The notes: a model not told the origin generated them from the sequence alone. A stretch of DNA of 64,000 bases from Trileptium ribeirensis (GCA_030248225.1 JASANE010018513.1:1-64000), one strand, 5' to 3'. Counted from the stretch's first letter, positions 1-12,335 are shown. A program made the numbers and translations.

Positions 1-1115
1 GATCTATGTATAGGATTTTCTGAACGCTCAATGCAATGATTTGGTTATAGAATGCAGCACGTATATTTCGTGCCTTTTCGTAGATTTTCAATGGGTTTAA
101 CGTCGATGAACCCGATTCCCAGAGTATAGTCTGCCTTCAGAAGTTTTTTTGCGTATTGCGTACCGGAAGCAAGAATGGTCGATATAAAGACTTTGGGTTG
201 CTGAATACGGTGGTTCAGCCATAGGCTAGCAGTATATTTTATGCCATTTCAGAGACTTTCAGTGGGTTTAGGATCAATGAATCCGATTTCCAGAATGTAG
301 CATGTGTTCAGCTTAGAACTCCAAGCTTTCTAAATTATACCATAGGCTAGCAGTATATTTTATGCCATTTCAGAGACTTTCAGTGGGTTTAGGATCAATG
401 AATCCGATTTCCAGAATGTAGCATGTGTTCAGCTTAGAACTCCAAACTTTCTAAATTATACCTGGGGGACCCGACTTGGGGGACCATCCCCATAATAAAA
501 CTATGGAGTCTCCCAGTTGAACTTGGGGTCCATAACGTACTGTAACCGTCAAAAAATATTAAAAATGTCTATTTTGACAACTGATTGCAATAATTATTCT
601 TACTTAAAAGGAGAAATGTTTGTGATTTTAGCCGTGCAGGAGAAAATTTGGGGATTTTTATCCAAAATTGGAAAAAATTAACATATTTTTTATCCCATCA
701 GACAAGCGGGGCAAATTTACTGGGGTAATTAATTTACAAATCGTACCTGGGTGCATGAGCAGGGGAGGAGCAAGTTTACCCGGGGGAATGAACTGAGAGG
801 GGAAATTGGTGGAGCTGGAAATACCTCTCTCCGTGGAGATTCCTTTTTAGTAGTTTGGAACTCTGCGTCTAGGGCATCAGGAATTGTTTATATAGGTTTT
901 TCGGTAGACTGAATACATTCTTTGGTTATCTAAAGACCGATAGAAATACTTTATGCGATGTTTTTGATGGGTTTGGGTCTATGAGGTTTTAGTCTTTCCA
1001 ATCTTTTCAGCATTCCAGACGTCCTAGGGTGGCGTAGACGTCAAACACAGGCTGTTTACTCAGATGAATGCCCAAAATATTAATTGATGAATAAAAGCAC
1101 GCTCGCTTCATTTCA
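1..1115 (+). repeat. ~1-kb dispersed repeat, copy a (cut by window edge)
   Basis: Shares ordered landmarks with copies near 23.6, 32.6, 54.3 and 60.3 kb: a stretch about a gene-like phrase 'tttggttatctaga', then 'cagtgggttta', 'caatgaacccgatttcc', 'gtttagg' and a terminal block ending near 'ctcgcttgcgagtta'. The end is recognisable here at about 1090-1115. A G-rich block (about 462-800) interrupts the homology and looks like an independent insertion. No open coding frame is conserved among copies, so I see this as a non-coding repeat family of unknown class. Confidence 0.6.
220..461. repeat. Two tandem 121-bp units
   Basis: The segment 220-340 is repeated at 341-461 with only about one substitution (ccaagctttc versus ccaaacttt). 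This is a recent local duplication inside copy a of the 1-kb repeat. Confidence 0.95.
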
Positions 1116-1224
1116 CCGTCGCATGGGAGATACAAGTTGTAATAACCGGGGATGGCGCGTTTTATGCCTATGTATGATAAAAATAGTTAATGATTTTGCA
1201 TGCAGACCAATTGAACCAAATCTA

Positions 1225-1870
1225 GAAGAGTTTCCAATTAGAACACTGAAAATTTATTTTTTGTGTGTCGGTGACTGGTCTGTTCACAGTGGGGGTGGTG
1301 GTGGACCCCTACATTCCATATTCCCCCATGCTCGTGAGATTTACTCTCATACCAATTCCCCGACTTGGCAGAAGACCCATGGCTAACTAAATCCAAAAAT
1401 TTTTATGTCTCAAAACGTAAGTTTTTGTATGCAAAATATTTCAGACATTAATTACCACTATTTCTATTGGTAAAACGTCGTTTTATAGTTTGAAAATACA
1501 TGCACAACAGCAAAACCACATGAAAATATTGAAATATTTAGTATTAAGCAAAATTTATTTTAACCATTTTCCCCCTAGAAAGTTTTCGGAGGGCTGCAGA
1601 CAGGTCAGGGTATCACTTATAACTCATCAATTGTGTATTTCGAAAAAAAATTTTGTTGGATAGCAAAAGTGATGATGGTGCGCCCTTGAGTTGAACGCGA
1701 ACAGCTATAACCCTATAATATTTGTGGTCTAAATAGCATACAAACATGATTTTTAGGGTTTTTTTGCCATGTTAGCCCATATATCGCGACATAGACTTCG
1801 CTTCGAATAATGGAGGCCACGATACAGAATCAGTTCATCGAGGTCTACAACTTTTTGAGGGTCCAATAAG
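1225..1870 (+). repeat. ~1-kb dispersed repeat, copy b (5' part, interrupted)
   Basis: Carries the opening landmarks of the family ('gagtttcca', 'gatagcaaaagtgatga', 'gttgaacgcgaacagct', 'atatcgcgacatagacttcg') but is interrupted at about 1290-1600 and stops near 1870. The small open frames here are accidental. Confidence 0.5.
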
Positions 1871-2682
1871 TGCAACAAGAAACAGTCAAATAGTTTTGAT
1901 CCTTTTCTGCCAGCAACACTTTTGGCATAAATATTTAGGCAGATCATAAAATAAAACCGTTGTCGGTAAAGTGCTAGAAAATTATATTTGGCAAACTGAT
2001 CTACAGCCGTTAAGAGTAACAATAAGACAGGATATCAGGTTCTCTCTAGATCGCTCGAGACTCGCTCGCAACATTTGCGACACGCACTAAAGCAAATAAA
2101 ATAGGACTTTATTACATACTTTTAATTTAAAAATTACGAAATTTCAAGCCAGTTACTCATTCGCCCGAAAGTCGTTTTTCAAGAGTGTTCTTATTTTACG
2201 CATACAACAGCAATGGCATCGCACTAATGCTTTATTTCTCATAGTACCAGAATACCTCCAAATATAATAAAATTGCAAAATTTTAAGCTGCTGCCTGAAA
2301 TGACTTTTGGAGATAATGAGATTTGACGGCTAACTCCTATCATTTGTAACAGATCTATGAACATCGAAACATTTATTTCGAACTCATTTGGAACAGCTTC
2401 GAGCAATGTTTTCGAACAGCAATAGAAATAGTTATATTGGCTATTATTTATTCATTTACACGTTGGATCATAATTAACACCAAAACTCGAACACTGTTCG
2501 AAAAAATGTCTAATGCATCCGATCAGATTCATCGCAAGTCTCGAACAAAAAAGTTTTCAACTGAGCGTCTACAGAACAGCGGTCAGTTTTACACGTGAGG
2601 GTAAATTTTGCTGTTATAATTTATCAAAGTATCATAAATAGCGATCTTTAATTTATATCTATTGCGCGATTTTTGCGTTTAG

Positions 2683-2819
2683 AAGCGGTTGAGCAACTCT
2701 CACAAGCAGAAGTGTTGCACCTTCGCAGTGCTCATTCAGCAGCAGCTTTTCTTGATTCTCATGATTCTACTCCTGACAAGGCAGATGACGTGTTGCGAAA
2801 ATATTCTGAAGTTGAACAG
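2683..2819 (+). CDS. PDZD8-like gene, coding exon 1 of the window
   Basis: A pyrimidine-rich acceptor (ttttgcgtttag) precedes 137 bp of open frame, followed by the donor CAG|GTATAC. It starts with two bases of a split codon and ends in phase 0, which matches the phase-0 start of the next exon at 6869. The 45 codons read as a soluble acidic segment (AVEQLSQAEVLHLRSAHSAA, then a D/S-rich stretch ending RKYSEVEQ), probably helical at first and disordered after. No start methionine is needed, because the exon is internal and the upstream part of the gene lies before this window. I recognise no domain in it. The support is splice sites, phase and codon texture. Confidence 0.72.
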
Positions 2820-2832
2820 GTATACATTTCTG

Positions 2833-3275
2833 GCTTCTTCATTCCCTGAAAATTTTGCCAGGTACTATGAATCGTGGGTCCCTGGTTCGTAACTGGGGCG
2901 CCGAATTTTGCCAGTGGGTGTGGACGAGGTCTTGGAGTTGAAATCCAAAAATTTTCAAAATTTAATATTTTCCAGTAAAAAACGCTAAAATTGTTAATAA
3001 ATACCTAATAAACGGTGTAGATTGAGGATAAAATAATCTTTTCAACCAATTTTTTTGCTGAAATTAGTCATAATATTATATTCGGAAAGGCATTTTTTGT
3101 AAAAAAAATTTGTCAATTTTTATGTCGTCTGTGGGTATTTTTGCCGGGGGGAGCCAAAAATTTTGCAAGGGTGTTTTTGCCGCGTGAGCCAAATTTTTAC
3201 CAAGGGGGACAGCCGGGGCCATCAGTTTTTTGCCAGGGGCACCAAAAGTTTTAGGCCCCCTTTTTGGATAAGCCA
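2833..3275. repeat. G-rich dispersed element
   Basis: Begins 14 bases after an exon donor and ends near 'ggataagccagta'. It shares the phrases 'ttttgccagggg', 'caaaagtttt' and 'actttggagaagccagt' with blocks near 22.0, 43.2 and 52.0 kb. Its ends look like an imperfect inverted repeat around CTGGCTTMTCC. It is probably a non-autonomous DNA transposon, but I could not fix the target duplication. Confidence 0.45.
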
Positions 3276-3534
3276 GTATTTTAATTATGGAAGGTTAAAA
3301 TGACTACATTATATGGGGACTACAATGTTCACAGAGATGACAGATCAAGTACTTAGTTCCTTGTCTCATCGCCAAGGTTGTTGAATGTTGAATACGTATG
3401 TAATTTAGAGAGATGTACACAACTGTTATTCAGCATCCACCTACACAAAATAAACTTAATATGAGCCATGATGAATGAATAGAACATAACAGCTTATTGT
3501 GTATGTAGGGATTCGAAATGTGCCGCTAAATTGA

Positions 3535-3870
3535 AGATGAAATATATAAGCTGTAAAATGAGACCAATAACATCAATATAGCTCGAGAAGTTGTGGAAAT
3601 ATTGTTTTCGTGTATTTTGGTTCTCGTGGCCTCATGCAAAACCCATCTTGAGCCACCAATCTGGTAATGTAAAAATAATTGACAGTAACAGTGCACTATT
3701 GTTGCTAAATAGGCGTTGAGTTGCGACAATGCACCCATATGGCCGACATGATTGAGGACATATGAGTATTTTTGGTAAAATTATTGTTATTAAGAATCCA
3801 TTTAAAACGGTCTTTGACCATAATGTAACGAGGAACATTCCCTGGCGTTGCTGCAATATCGAGATATGAA
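3535..3870 (-). repeat. Reverse copy of the 11.2/20.0/25.3-kb repeat family
   Basis: On the minus strand it contains the family phrases 'cgaaaacaatat', 'gagctatattgatgtta' and 'ttggtctcattttacag', found in plus orientation at 11.6, 20.3 and 25.7 kb. It holds no coding content. The 70-82 codon open frames here are shared with no other copy. Confidence 0.45.
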
Positions 3871-4059
3871 ATGTCATCATGTAAATCTTTTCATTTCAAA
3901 ACTCTAAAAATAAAAATCCAAGATTATTTTTAGACTTTTTGTTTTGCCTATAGGACATTAGTTTTGCAAATATTCTGCAAGATGAAGTAATTTGGTTCTG
4001 GCATTTTGTGTTTACAGAGATGAAATGAAGCAAAATTTGTGTTGGCGTTGGTAGTTGCA

Positions 4060-4670
4060 ACTGTATATAAACTGGAATCTTTTGGGTTGAGAGCAGTCTC
4101 TTTAGTTTTGTGCCTTTTTATTTAGTTGTCACAATAAATTCAGTTGTCGTTGTTCGCTAGTTGTGCTTGTATTATAGCGTCGCGGCCGGTATTCTACTAT
4201 CGGCTGCTCTCGCTTTGATTTGTGTTATTACCACAGCGGTGGGATAGCAACGACTAGGACATTTTGTGTTTTAAGCTGGTATTTAAAGCTAATTGGCACC
4301 CAATAACAGGATTTGAGTGAACTGCTGGCTGGACTACCTTGGCGTAAATTCGAGTTTGAAGTTTGCTCATTGATCTGTAGACCTTTGTTGGTGTTTCAAC
4401 TGCGCACGGAGTGCGGCTGCCTGGCGGACGTACATCGGCTGCTGAACACTGGCCTTTGCGGACTGCCCCGGCTGTTACAGCGGATGGGCGTAGGCTGCGA
4501 TATCGGCAACGACAAAACAAATTTGCTCTGCGGACGTACTCTGCTGCTTCTCGCGGACGGGTGCGGCTGCTGCAATACTAGACATACCTACTCGGTCGTG
4601 CCCGTTTGCTTTCGCATCTGTCAAGGACCTGTACACTCGGCACGTTACAATAACAACTCATCCTAAAAGA
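4060..4670 (+). other. GC-rich block with TATA-like and AATAAA signals
   Basis: A TATA-like string lies at 4064-4070 and AATAAA at 4133-4138. A markedly GC-richer stretch follows (about 4170-4650), open for 117 codons on plus and 88 on minus. The order TATA box, polyadenylation signal, then GC-rich leader resembles a long terminal repeat followed by an internal leader. However, I found no second LTR, no target duplication and no recognisable gag or pol. A host promoter or 5'UTR of another gene is an alternative. Confidence 0.25.
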
Positions 4671-4699
4671 ACCAGACATCAATTATTCATTAAATAGAT

Positions 4700-6000
4700 T
4701 TTGTTTGCTCTTCAAAATGATATTACTCAGATACTGCATCAGTTGTCGAGATACAATCTATAACGTGTTTTATCGAGACCCTTTCCGACACCAGGCGTGC
4801 CCATTCGTCACCCACATTTTTTTTGGGAACATTGAATGGATTTTCGAATCCTAACTAAAAAGCACAAATAGAGTTTTCAAACTTATTTGATTGTGCTATC
4901 ATACCATATGCGCAATTCAGTCCGCTGAGCCTAAGTTTAACAATGCGTAACCCAGCAACGACACCGTTAAAATTTACCGTTCTGGCCAGTTAGAATTCTA
5001 TTTAGTTTAGTTTCATTGACTACGCTTAGAATTCAAGAAATCTAAACCAAAGCCACCTTAATCCGGTTCAGAATCGCTGAATTTATATTGACTTTATTTA
5101 ATTTGAAAATTTGTCGACTTAATGGACGGAATAAAATGGACTTCCCTAAAGTTGAATTCGGAGATGGAGGAACGCTAGCTTCGGAGTCGAAGAATTCTCA
5201 ATAGACCGCACTATGGTGAAAAAGATGGGCGTCCGTTTATTTTTTCTCTGTAAGCAGGACTTCGTTATTTCAACGAAAACCGATATGAACGTGTGAGGGC
5301 TCATATGAAAGCTATTATATTCTAGTTGTGCCGTTTGGAGGTTTTATTCCGATTCGACACACCCAAGTCCCATCACATGGGGTCAAAGGAGAGAGTACCC
5401 AGGGGTACATGGCTAAAATGGGTGATTTTGCTCATAACTCGGCAACCCTTGAGTCGATTTGAATCACTTTTATATCGAAATATGCGTCCTAAGAAGCTTT
5501 ATTTATGCGTATATAAATTGTTGTGGTCGGGTGTTTATAGGGCATGGGGGACTTTAGCAAACGGCCAAATTTCCAAAATTTTGGTCAAGCTGTCGAGGTG
5601 TAGGTATGCAACCACTCAAGCGATTCGAACGAAATTTGGTGTGTGGATAGAGCTACTGGGGTGCTACCTGTAAAGTGTCTACAGATTTGATGTAGGACCA
5701 CTGGGTCAATTGGTATTTGAGGTAAAATTTGTACCCGACGCCATATATAGTCATCCGTGACTACCACTTCTAACGGTATACTAATAGATTTGAGGCTCAA
5801 AATAAGTTTATATGGGTTTTCGTGGGTGCTGATTTCAAATCGTCACTGTATTTACACGTATCCCTTCGTGTAGAGGTAATTATATCAATGAGTTAGACAA
5901 GGCGAGTGGTGCGAAAGGGACGAGTGTCATGCGGTCTGTAGTAAATTCTGTTTATGTGTTCTGTGCTGCAGTGCTTTTCTTGACATAGATTGCATATATG
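4700..6000. other. Intron sequence, no gene seen
   Basis: AT-rich sequence between coding exons 1 and 2. The open frames at 5326-5673 and 5585-5800 overlap on opposite strands and have no recognisable protein features. The phrase 'gcaaacggccaaatttcc' has a loose echo at 12.5 kb, so part of it is old repeat. Confidence 0.5.
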
Positions 6001-6031
6001 TTGTTCACGATTCGTAAGCAGTTTTGAGGTA

Positions 6032-6323
6032 CAGTTGCAATCAGAATTAAGAAATCAAATCTTCGTTCGATTTCGATCGTTTGCGTTTAACCAAAAATCA
6101 ATCGTTTAAACGAAAGTCGATTAATTTATCGAATTACGATTGCGTCAAAATAAAAAAAAATAATTTAATAAAAAATGTTAGTTCGAGTTTAATTTAACCA
6201 ATTTCGATTGTGTTGAAAAAAATTTTTATTAATAAAAAATGTTAGTTTGCATTTAATAACGAATTTCGTTTAAACGAAGATCGATTCGATTTGATAAGCG
6301 CTTAATTATTCTGGTTGTAGCTG
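6032..6323. mobile_element. Tc1/mariner-like MITE (tttaaacgaa family), copy 1
   Basis: The ends are CAGTTGCAATCAGAATTAAG and its imperfect inverse, flanked by TA on both sides. The interior is rich in 'cgtttaaacgaa' and 'cgatttcgatcg' and has no coding capacity. TA target duplication plus a CAGT terminus is the usual signature of Tc1/mariner-derived MITEs. Three further copies lie at 12.1, 14.1 and 19.0 kb. Confidence 0.75.
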
Positions 6324-6868
6324 TAGAGTTGACCTTCGTAGGGTACGTATTAGATATCTGCATCTATGCCTTATTGAACATCAGATTAATAAATATTTTT
6401 TGGTGTGTAACAGGAATATGATTTTTAATGATATGTTCCACTGTGTGTTAATGTTACAGTTTCTCATTTCTCCGAATTCATGCACTTGGCATGTCCCCAA
6501 GATTCTAGCTTTAATAAATTATAGTGGTAATTCAAAATTATTGAACGCGCTTATTCAGTCAGTTTGAATTCATATAGCAACCATATTTACTGAATTTGAT
6601 TGCAACTTGCTTTTTACTATCTTTGCACATATATTACCGTTTCAGCATTACAATCATAAACGTTTATCATCTGAAATGCTTGGTGTAAAGCGGTTGTCTA
6701 TATTATTTTATCAAGGGGTCTCCTGGTTTGATCACTGCATCGGCCATATAACCATCTGGAGTCACGATAAGTAGTACCGGAATTTTATGAAAATCATTAG
6801 GTAACCCATAAGCTCTTGGAATGAGTGCACTGATTTTGTGTTTTTCCGAAAATTTATGTATTTTGCAG

Positions 6869-6992
6869 GGCAATTCGGAATTGATATTGGCAGGAAACCG
6901 TGCAAGTCTGCTAAGTGTACCGTCGCAACTGGATTGCAATGAAGACAGTAGTTTGTCTGTAGACAGCAAACACGATTCGGCCGCTTCATTTG
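6869..6992 (+). CDS. PDZD8-like gene, coding exon 2 of the window
   Basis: Acceptor 'tatgtattttgcag' and donor 'TTTG|GTAAAT' bound 124 bp that stay open in the frame GNSELILAGNRASLLSVPSQ, followed by a D/S-rich tail (NEDSSLSVDSKHDSAASF). It starts in phase 0, as exon 1 requires, and ends in phase 1. The leftover G joins AC of exon 3 to give Asp. The segment looks like a disordered, phosphorylatable linker. A 121-codon frame is also open on the opposite strand (6703-7068), but it lacks a convincing splice context. I prefer the plus reading because of the two splice sites and the phase match. Confidence 0.75.
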
Positions 6993-7337
6993 GTAAATTT
7001 ATATTCTTAAACATAATTATCTGAGTTGTCGGTGTATCTTTATGAGTGTTATGTATATTAGTCATCATTCGAAAGATGAATGACGTGGAAGTATCCTACA
7101 ATTATGTGAATCCGGTAAATGTACATTAGTAGAATTTCGACACTCAGTTGTAATCAAAACAAAGTGCACTAAACCGGAATGCACGTGAGATCAAACCGCC
7201 ACACATCAGTTGAAACGAAATTTGTTAAATGAAATTCAAATTGAAGAAATTTTATTAATCTCAAGCAAAAGTGTTTTCAATAATACAAGACGAACAATGT
7301 GCGATTAATCACTGATCGTGCTGTACGTAATATTGGG

Positions 7338-10300
7338 TCTTCTTCTTCTTCTTTATCAGTTGGTGCGAACACGCGCTGCTGTGGTCCTCACAATGTCACG
7401 CCATCTTTCACGATCCACGGTTGATCCTGATGCCTCCGCCAGACTCATTCCCGTTAACCTTTTGATGTCATCGGTCCATGATGTCGCTGGTCTTCCTTGT
7501 CTTCGTTTGCCCTCGACAGCTCCCTGGATGATATCCTTCTCAAAACTACCTCGACGAATAGCATGCTCAAAATATCGCAGCTTTCTTTGTGCCATCTGCT
7601 CTAAGATTATCATCTTTGCCCCAATCTTACCCAGCACCCAATCATTGTTCTTCTGTCTATGCATGGCACACGGAGCACTCTCCGATATGTCCACATCTCA
7701 AAGGCGTCAATTCTGCTGCGGTCCTTTTAGTTGTTGCCCAGACTCACAACCATAAGAGGCTATGGGAAATATTGTGGCACGCAGAACCCTTAGCGTGAGA
7801 GCTGTACTGATTCCCCTGCTACGCAAGATGACAACCATCTTCTCTGTGGCACTGCGCGCCATTCCCAATCGCCTTTTGATCTCCTGAGTGCTGCTGCCTT
7901 GGTTGTTGATCATGGACCCCAGGTACTCAAACTCCTCTACTTCCTCGATCTTTTCGCCATCCAACAGGAAATCCGAGCGATCCGTGCGGTTCTTGTCAAT
8001 TACCATCACCTTGGTCTTTGTGTTGAGCGTAATCCATTTGGGCGCACTGAAGTTCTTCACATTTGAGAGCATGTTCAGCAGCTCACCCTTAGATGTGGCT
8101 AAAAGGGTGGTATCGTCAGGATACCTGAGGTTGGTTCGAGTAGCTTCACCAATCTTAATACCCTGTCCACTTTCTCTCAGTGCTGTCCTTGTAATATCTT
8201 CCGCGTAGATGTTTTGAAGCAAAGGAGAGACAATGCATCCCTGTCTGACACTTTTGCCGATGGTAAACCACTTCGTTAGTCCACAGCTTGTTCTGACAGA
8301 TGATTCCTGATTCCGATACATACTACAGACTAAGTCAATGAGGTGTTGAGAGAACCCCATCCTGACCATGATTTCCCACAACTGATCGTGATCAACACAG
8401 TCGAAGGCTTTCGCATAATCAGCAAAGCACGTGTAGAGTGGAATATTGTTCTCTCTGCATTTCTCAGTCATAACGCGGATGTTCACAATGTGCTCCCTGG
8501 TCCCTCTGCCCTCTACGAAGCCAGCATGCTCCTCGTAGGTCTATTCGGTGTACTTCCTCTTAATCCTTCCAATGATCATACAATAGTACAATAGTTGCAG
8601 CATTCTTTGGGCATAGGCAGGAAGACAGCTCTACGCCAATGACGGGGCCATTCATTTAGTTGCCATATTCGTCTACAAAGACGCCAGATGAGGTCTATGC
8701 CTGTTTCTCCCAGAGCCTTCCAGATCTCAGCATGTAGGTCATCAATACCAGGTGCTTTACCATTCTTGATTTTCCTGAGTTCTAACACGACCTCTTCTCT
8801 TAGAGTTGGTGACTCCCTTGTCTCGCTGTGAACATTGCTGCCCTGGTGTTGACCAATTTTCTGGTAAAGCATCGCACAATATTGAGCCCGCCGGGCTTTG
8901 ATGTCATCCGCTTTCGGGAGAACATTTCCATCAGAGTAATTTATCACGTCAGTTCTATGAGTCCACTTCCCAGTCAGCTCCTTCACCAGTTGAAACGCCC
9001 TTTTGGAATCACCACTATGTCTCTCCATTTCCTCACACTTTTCTTCCAGATATTTCCGTTGATCTTCTGTTGCACTCTTGGTGTATTCTTTGTTTATTCT
9101 ACTCCATTTTTCACGGTCGCTCGCCATTCTTCTCTCCACTGCTATTTTCGTCGTTTCTGCTGAGAGCCATGGTCTTTTCTGGCGCCTCATTTTGGGATAT
9201 GTACTGTCGCTGCTGTTTGTGCTGTGTCTCTCGTCGTCTCCCACAGGTCATTTGGCGTTTGCTCATCTTTCACATGTTGCAGAATGGTTCTGAACTTTGT
9301 GTTGACTTCCTCAACGAACTGGGGTGATATACGCGAACTGTCAAAACATGGTTCCCAATGTGCTGTGCTCTTGATCTTGAGTCGTAACCACGTCTTGCAC
9401 ATAACTAGTTGGTGGTCACTACCGCAGTCCGCCATTGGCCGGGTTTTCGCATTGCACATCGCTGTCCTCCATCTGCTACCAATGATGATGTAATCTATTT
9501 GATTGCTAGCTCTGTCCCCCGGGCTTACCCAAGTACACAATCTCCTCGGGTGACGTTTAAACAGCGTATTGGCAGAGACGAGGTTGTTGGCCACACATCT
9601 CCCAGTCCATGCATCCCAATATTCTCCCTTTCAGTTGCTCCTTGAGCAACATTTGGCATTCCAATCCCCCATAAGCACTGTAATGTCTCTCCGTGGGATC
9701 TTGTCAATGACACTCTGAACCGTCTCATAGAACCTGTCGATCTCTTCATCCTCTACTTCAGCAGTGGGCGCATATACCTGAACAAACGTGATGTTTACTT
9801 TATGAGCATTTATTCTTAATGTCATGACTCGGTCGCTAAAAGGATTGTAGCTCAGAACAGCTTTTGATGTTTCTTACTAATGCGTGAGTAAACTTAAGCT
9901 GACCCCGCCAACTATCCTATTCTGTCATTACCGATATTGAATCACAAACCCATGTTACGAAAAACAGGCTTAATTTCATTCGGCTTTTCGCTAGCCGAAA
10001 ATTGGCAAAATCAAATCAAGTGCCAGAAATTAGACCTTGTGTACGAACAGAATTTTGGCGATTTCAGTTTGCAGAAATTCTGTTCCCTAATGTATTATAA
10101 TTTAAATTTGGATTACAGTGTTCGCGAACAAATATAATGCAAAAGTGACGTCACAATCAAATCGACAAATTTTCGTTCTCAATTTGGGTAATTTTACTTC
10201 AATTTTCGCGAACACAAAATGCTTAGATTTCAATTGCGAGCGCTGTGTTCGCGAATAATTTTACGCTGACTTTCAATTAACCAAGTAGCGTTCCGGAACA

Positions 10301-11130
10301 AATTTTACCCAAAAATACAAAATAGGATGGTTGCCGGGGTCATTTTAAGTTTAGTCACGCATAATAATGAAGCCAACACCACTCCTTCGTCGTCGATGCT
10401 CTCTACCTGAAAAGTACATTGTGTATCCACTGTCTGTTGTGAACCTGCGTTGACCGAACCATCAGTGTTCCGCGACACCAAGAACAGTGAATACACCTCA
10501 CCACTTCGGATGTTACAACATCCAGCTTACCAGTTGTAAGACCTCTGACATTCCACGCGGCACAGTGTGTTGTTCGCCGTAGAGGTACACTGCCTCTTTC
10601 CATCCTAAAGGGTCATCGGAGGTATGACTTCCCAAGTTGGGGTTTGGTCGTATCTCGTCATTTCTAGCGCTAGGTGTACTTAACGCTGTATTCCTTTCTT
10701 TCACAGTAGCAGTATCAGCGACTTCAGGCCTGGGGGTGTCACCTTTCATCGCTTTATCTTTAATTCTTTTTTGGCGTGAAATCATGATGACTAGCTTGGC
10801 AGTGTGTAGTGCAGTAGGCTGCTAGGTCTTTTTGCACCGCAGTAGTTTGCTGGTAATTCTAGGGCTCGCCATCCGTTGATCCCAAGGGATTCCTCCGCAT
10901 GCCAAGAGAGTTGAAACTCCCTGCTGCCGGAATTTCACGACTTAACCCATAGTTGTTGGGGTGTCTGGTCGTTGGCTCTAGTTAGGTCTTCTGCCCTTTG
11001 CCAGGTTTTTCTTTTAGGCCTGCGAAGTTTCCACACACCCTCCTCATCAGAAACCTGATGGGGAGCCGGTTTAGTCGCCGACGACTCGACCATGAGGCAG
11101 GCAGCACTGGATTATATGTTACCAGTGTCA
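7338..11130 (-). mobile_element. Degenerate RTE/BovB-like LINE, interrupted by a MITE
   Basis: Read on the minus strand it runs from a GC-rich leader (11130-10790) through an N-terminal segment to an APE-type endonuclease. The endonuclease begins near WNVRGLTTGKLD at about 10550 and continues with YAPTAEVEDEEIDRFYE and MGDWNAK. The reverse transcriptase follows, with KNGKAPGIDDLHAEIWK near 8750, FADYAKAFDCVDHDQLW near 8400 and SVRQGC near 8240. The palm motif reads LRYPDDTTLLA at about 8100-8129, where a functional enzyme has YADD. It ends with YLGSMINNQGSSTQEIKRRL, and a short GAA-repeat tail at 7338-7353 marks the 3' end. Frame breaks near 8480-8600, 9190 and 9630, the Pro in the active site and the insertion at 9881 make it dead. 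RTE elements insert by target-primed reverse transcription. Confidence 0.92.
9881..10361. mobile_element. Harbinger-like MITE inserted in the LINE endonuclease
   Basis: The terminal inverted repeats begin TGCGTGAGTAAACTTAA on the left and TGCGTGACTAAACTTAA on the right (inverted). They continue into TGACCCCG..CAAC for about 30 bp. The trinucleotide TAA flanks both ends (9878-9880 and 10362-10364), which fits the 3-bp TWA target duplication of PIF/Harbinger elements. The LINE endonuclease frame stops at GVGFII on one side and resumes at KAVLSYNPFSDRV on the other, so the 481-bp element clearly landed inside it. It has no coding capacity. Confidence 0.82.
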
Positions 11131-11189
11131 AGTCGACTGTGACTTGACCTGACTACTATGACATTGGGCATTGTGTATATTTTTATATG

Positions 11190-11905
11190 TTTTGTATTTG
11201 GTGTAATTGAATTTTGAGTGTAGTGACGTGAGTGAAATGTGTTTAGCGAAGAATTTTTACTGACCAGAGTTGTGAATTTCAACGGTATCCATTTCTTGAT
11301 ATTTTATGCGACAGCAATAACTAACTTCGAAGCGACGATTTAACTAGCGCAGTAGCCTATTTGCAACCATGAAATCTCTATTTGTGCCCTTCAGTTGGGC
11401 ATGAAATCTGATTCCAACACTTTCATCCCCAAAAAAGTGGGTCGAAGAGGATTGGGTTGGGTCGCGAAGATGCCCGAAAAATCATTTATATATCTCAACC
11501 GGCAAATTTTGTTAATGTTGTATAGCAAATACCTGATAAGTCTGTACAACAATGCATGTCTTCGCTGCGCGCGGCTTTTGCAATACAAGATTTGGGTATT
11601 AAGCTTGCTAACCGACCCATTCGACCTAACATGCACGAAAACGACAACATTTCCGTAACCGCCCGAAGCATGTGGTTGTTATTGGTTTCATTTTGTAGAG
11701 CGATTCTTCCTCATATATCTGTACATGGCGTGCTGCTATTGCCATTATTTGCGCTACAGGGTTGGGTTAAAGCGGGTTTTTAATGGACACCTGGGGCCCA
11801 AAATACACGATCTTCATAACCACTCAAAATATGGATGCTTTAGTATCATTTTGTAGAGAAGCTCATTCTTTAATTGGTTGCGAATGGTGTGTTGTTTTTC
11901 GAAGT
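11190..11905 (+). repeat. ~0.8-kb dispersed repeat, copy 1
   Basis: Opens with 'ttgaattttgagtgtagtga' and carries 'cataaccactc', 'ttggtttcattttgtagagc', 'tgctgctattgccattattt' and 'ggttgggttaaa'. Related blocks lie at 20.0-20.8 and 25.3-26.2 kb in the same orientation. Subunits of about 170-200 bp seem to recur inside each copy ('cattttgtagag..att..tctatat'). No conserved coding frame. Confidence 0.5.
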
Positions 11906-12089
11906 GCGTTGAAATGAAATAATTCAAAATCATTGTTTTAACGTTTATTGCAAAACAAAAGGGTCTTTTTAAGCAATTGTTTGTTCGAAGTGGTGCATTA
12001 ATTACCTTCAATTTATTATTCAAATTCAAATTACAATTCAAAGCGCACAATTATTTTTGATAAAACTAATATTGTGTGAGCTGCAGATA

Positions 12090-12335
12090 CAGCTACAATC
12101 GGAATTAAATACCCAAAACTCAAACGAGGTTTCATTCGATTTCGATCGTTTTCGTTTAAACGAGAATCTGTTTACTTGTGATCAATTTAACGTGTTCAAG
12201 TGCATTAAAAATCGTTTGTGATTAATAATGTTACGTTGCGTATAATTTAATGAAGTTCGTTTAGGCGACAATCGTTCGCTAGCTACATCATTCGACTTCG
12301 CTTGCGTTTAATTTTGCGTATTTTGTAACTTAACT
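12090..12335. mobile_element. Tc1/mariner-like MITE (tttaaacgaa family), copy 2
   Basis: The left end is TA|CAGCTACAATCGGAATTAAA, with the family interior 'cgatttcgatcgttttcgtt'. The right end is eroded near 'gtaacttaactcta'. Confidence 0.6.

Noticed and set aside
4313..4666. 117-codon Cys-rich plus-strand frame
   Set aside because: Both strands are open because the block is GC-rich. The Cys pattern is irregular and there is no signal peptide or splice support.
6703..7068. 121-codon minus-strand open frame with a TPDG..IKPGD-like end
   Set aside because: It looked like a PDZ fragment, but it is antisense to exon 2, which has both splice sites and the right phase. Upstream sequence lacks a convincing start or acceptor.
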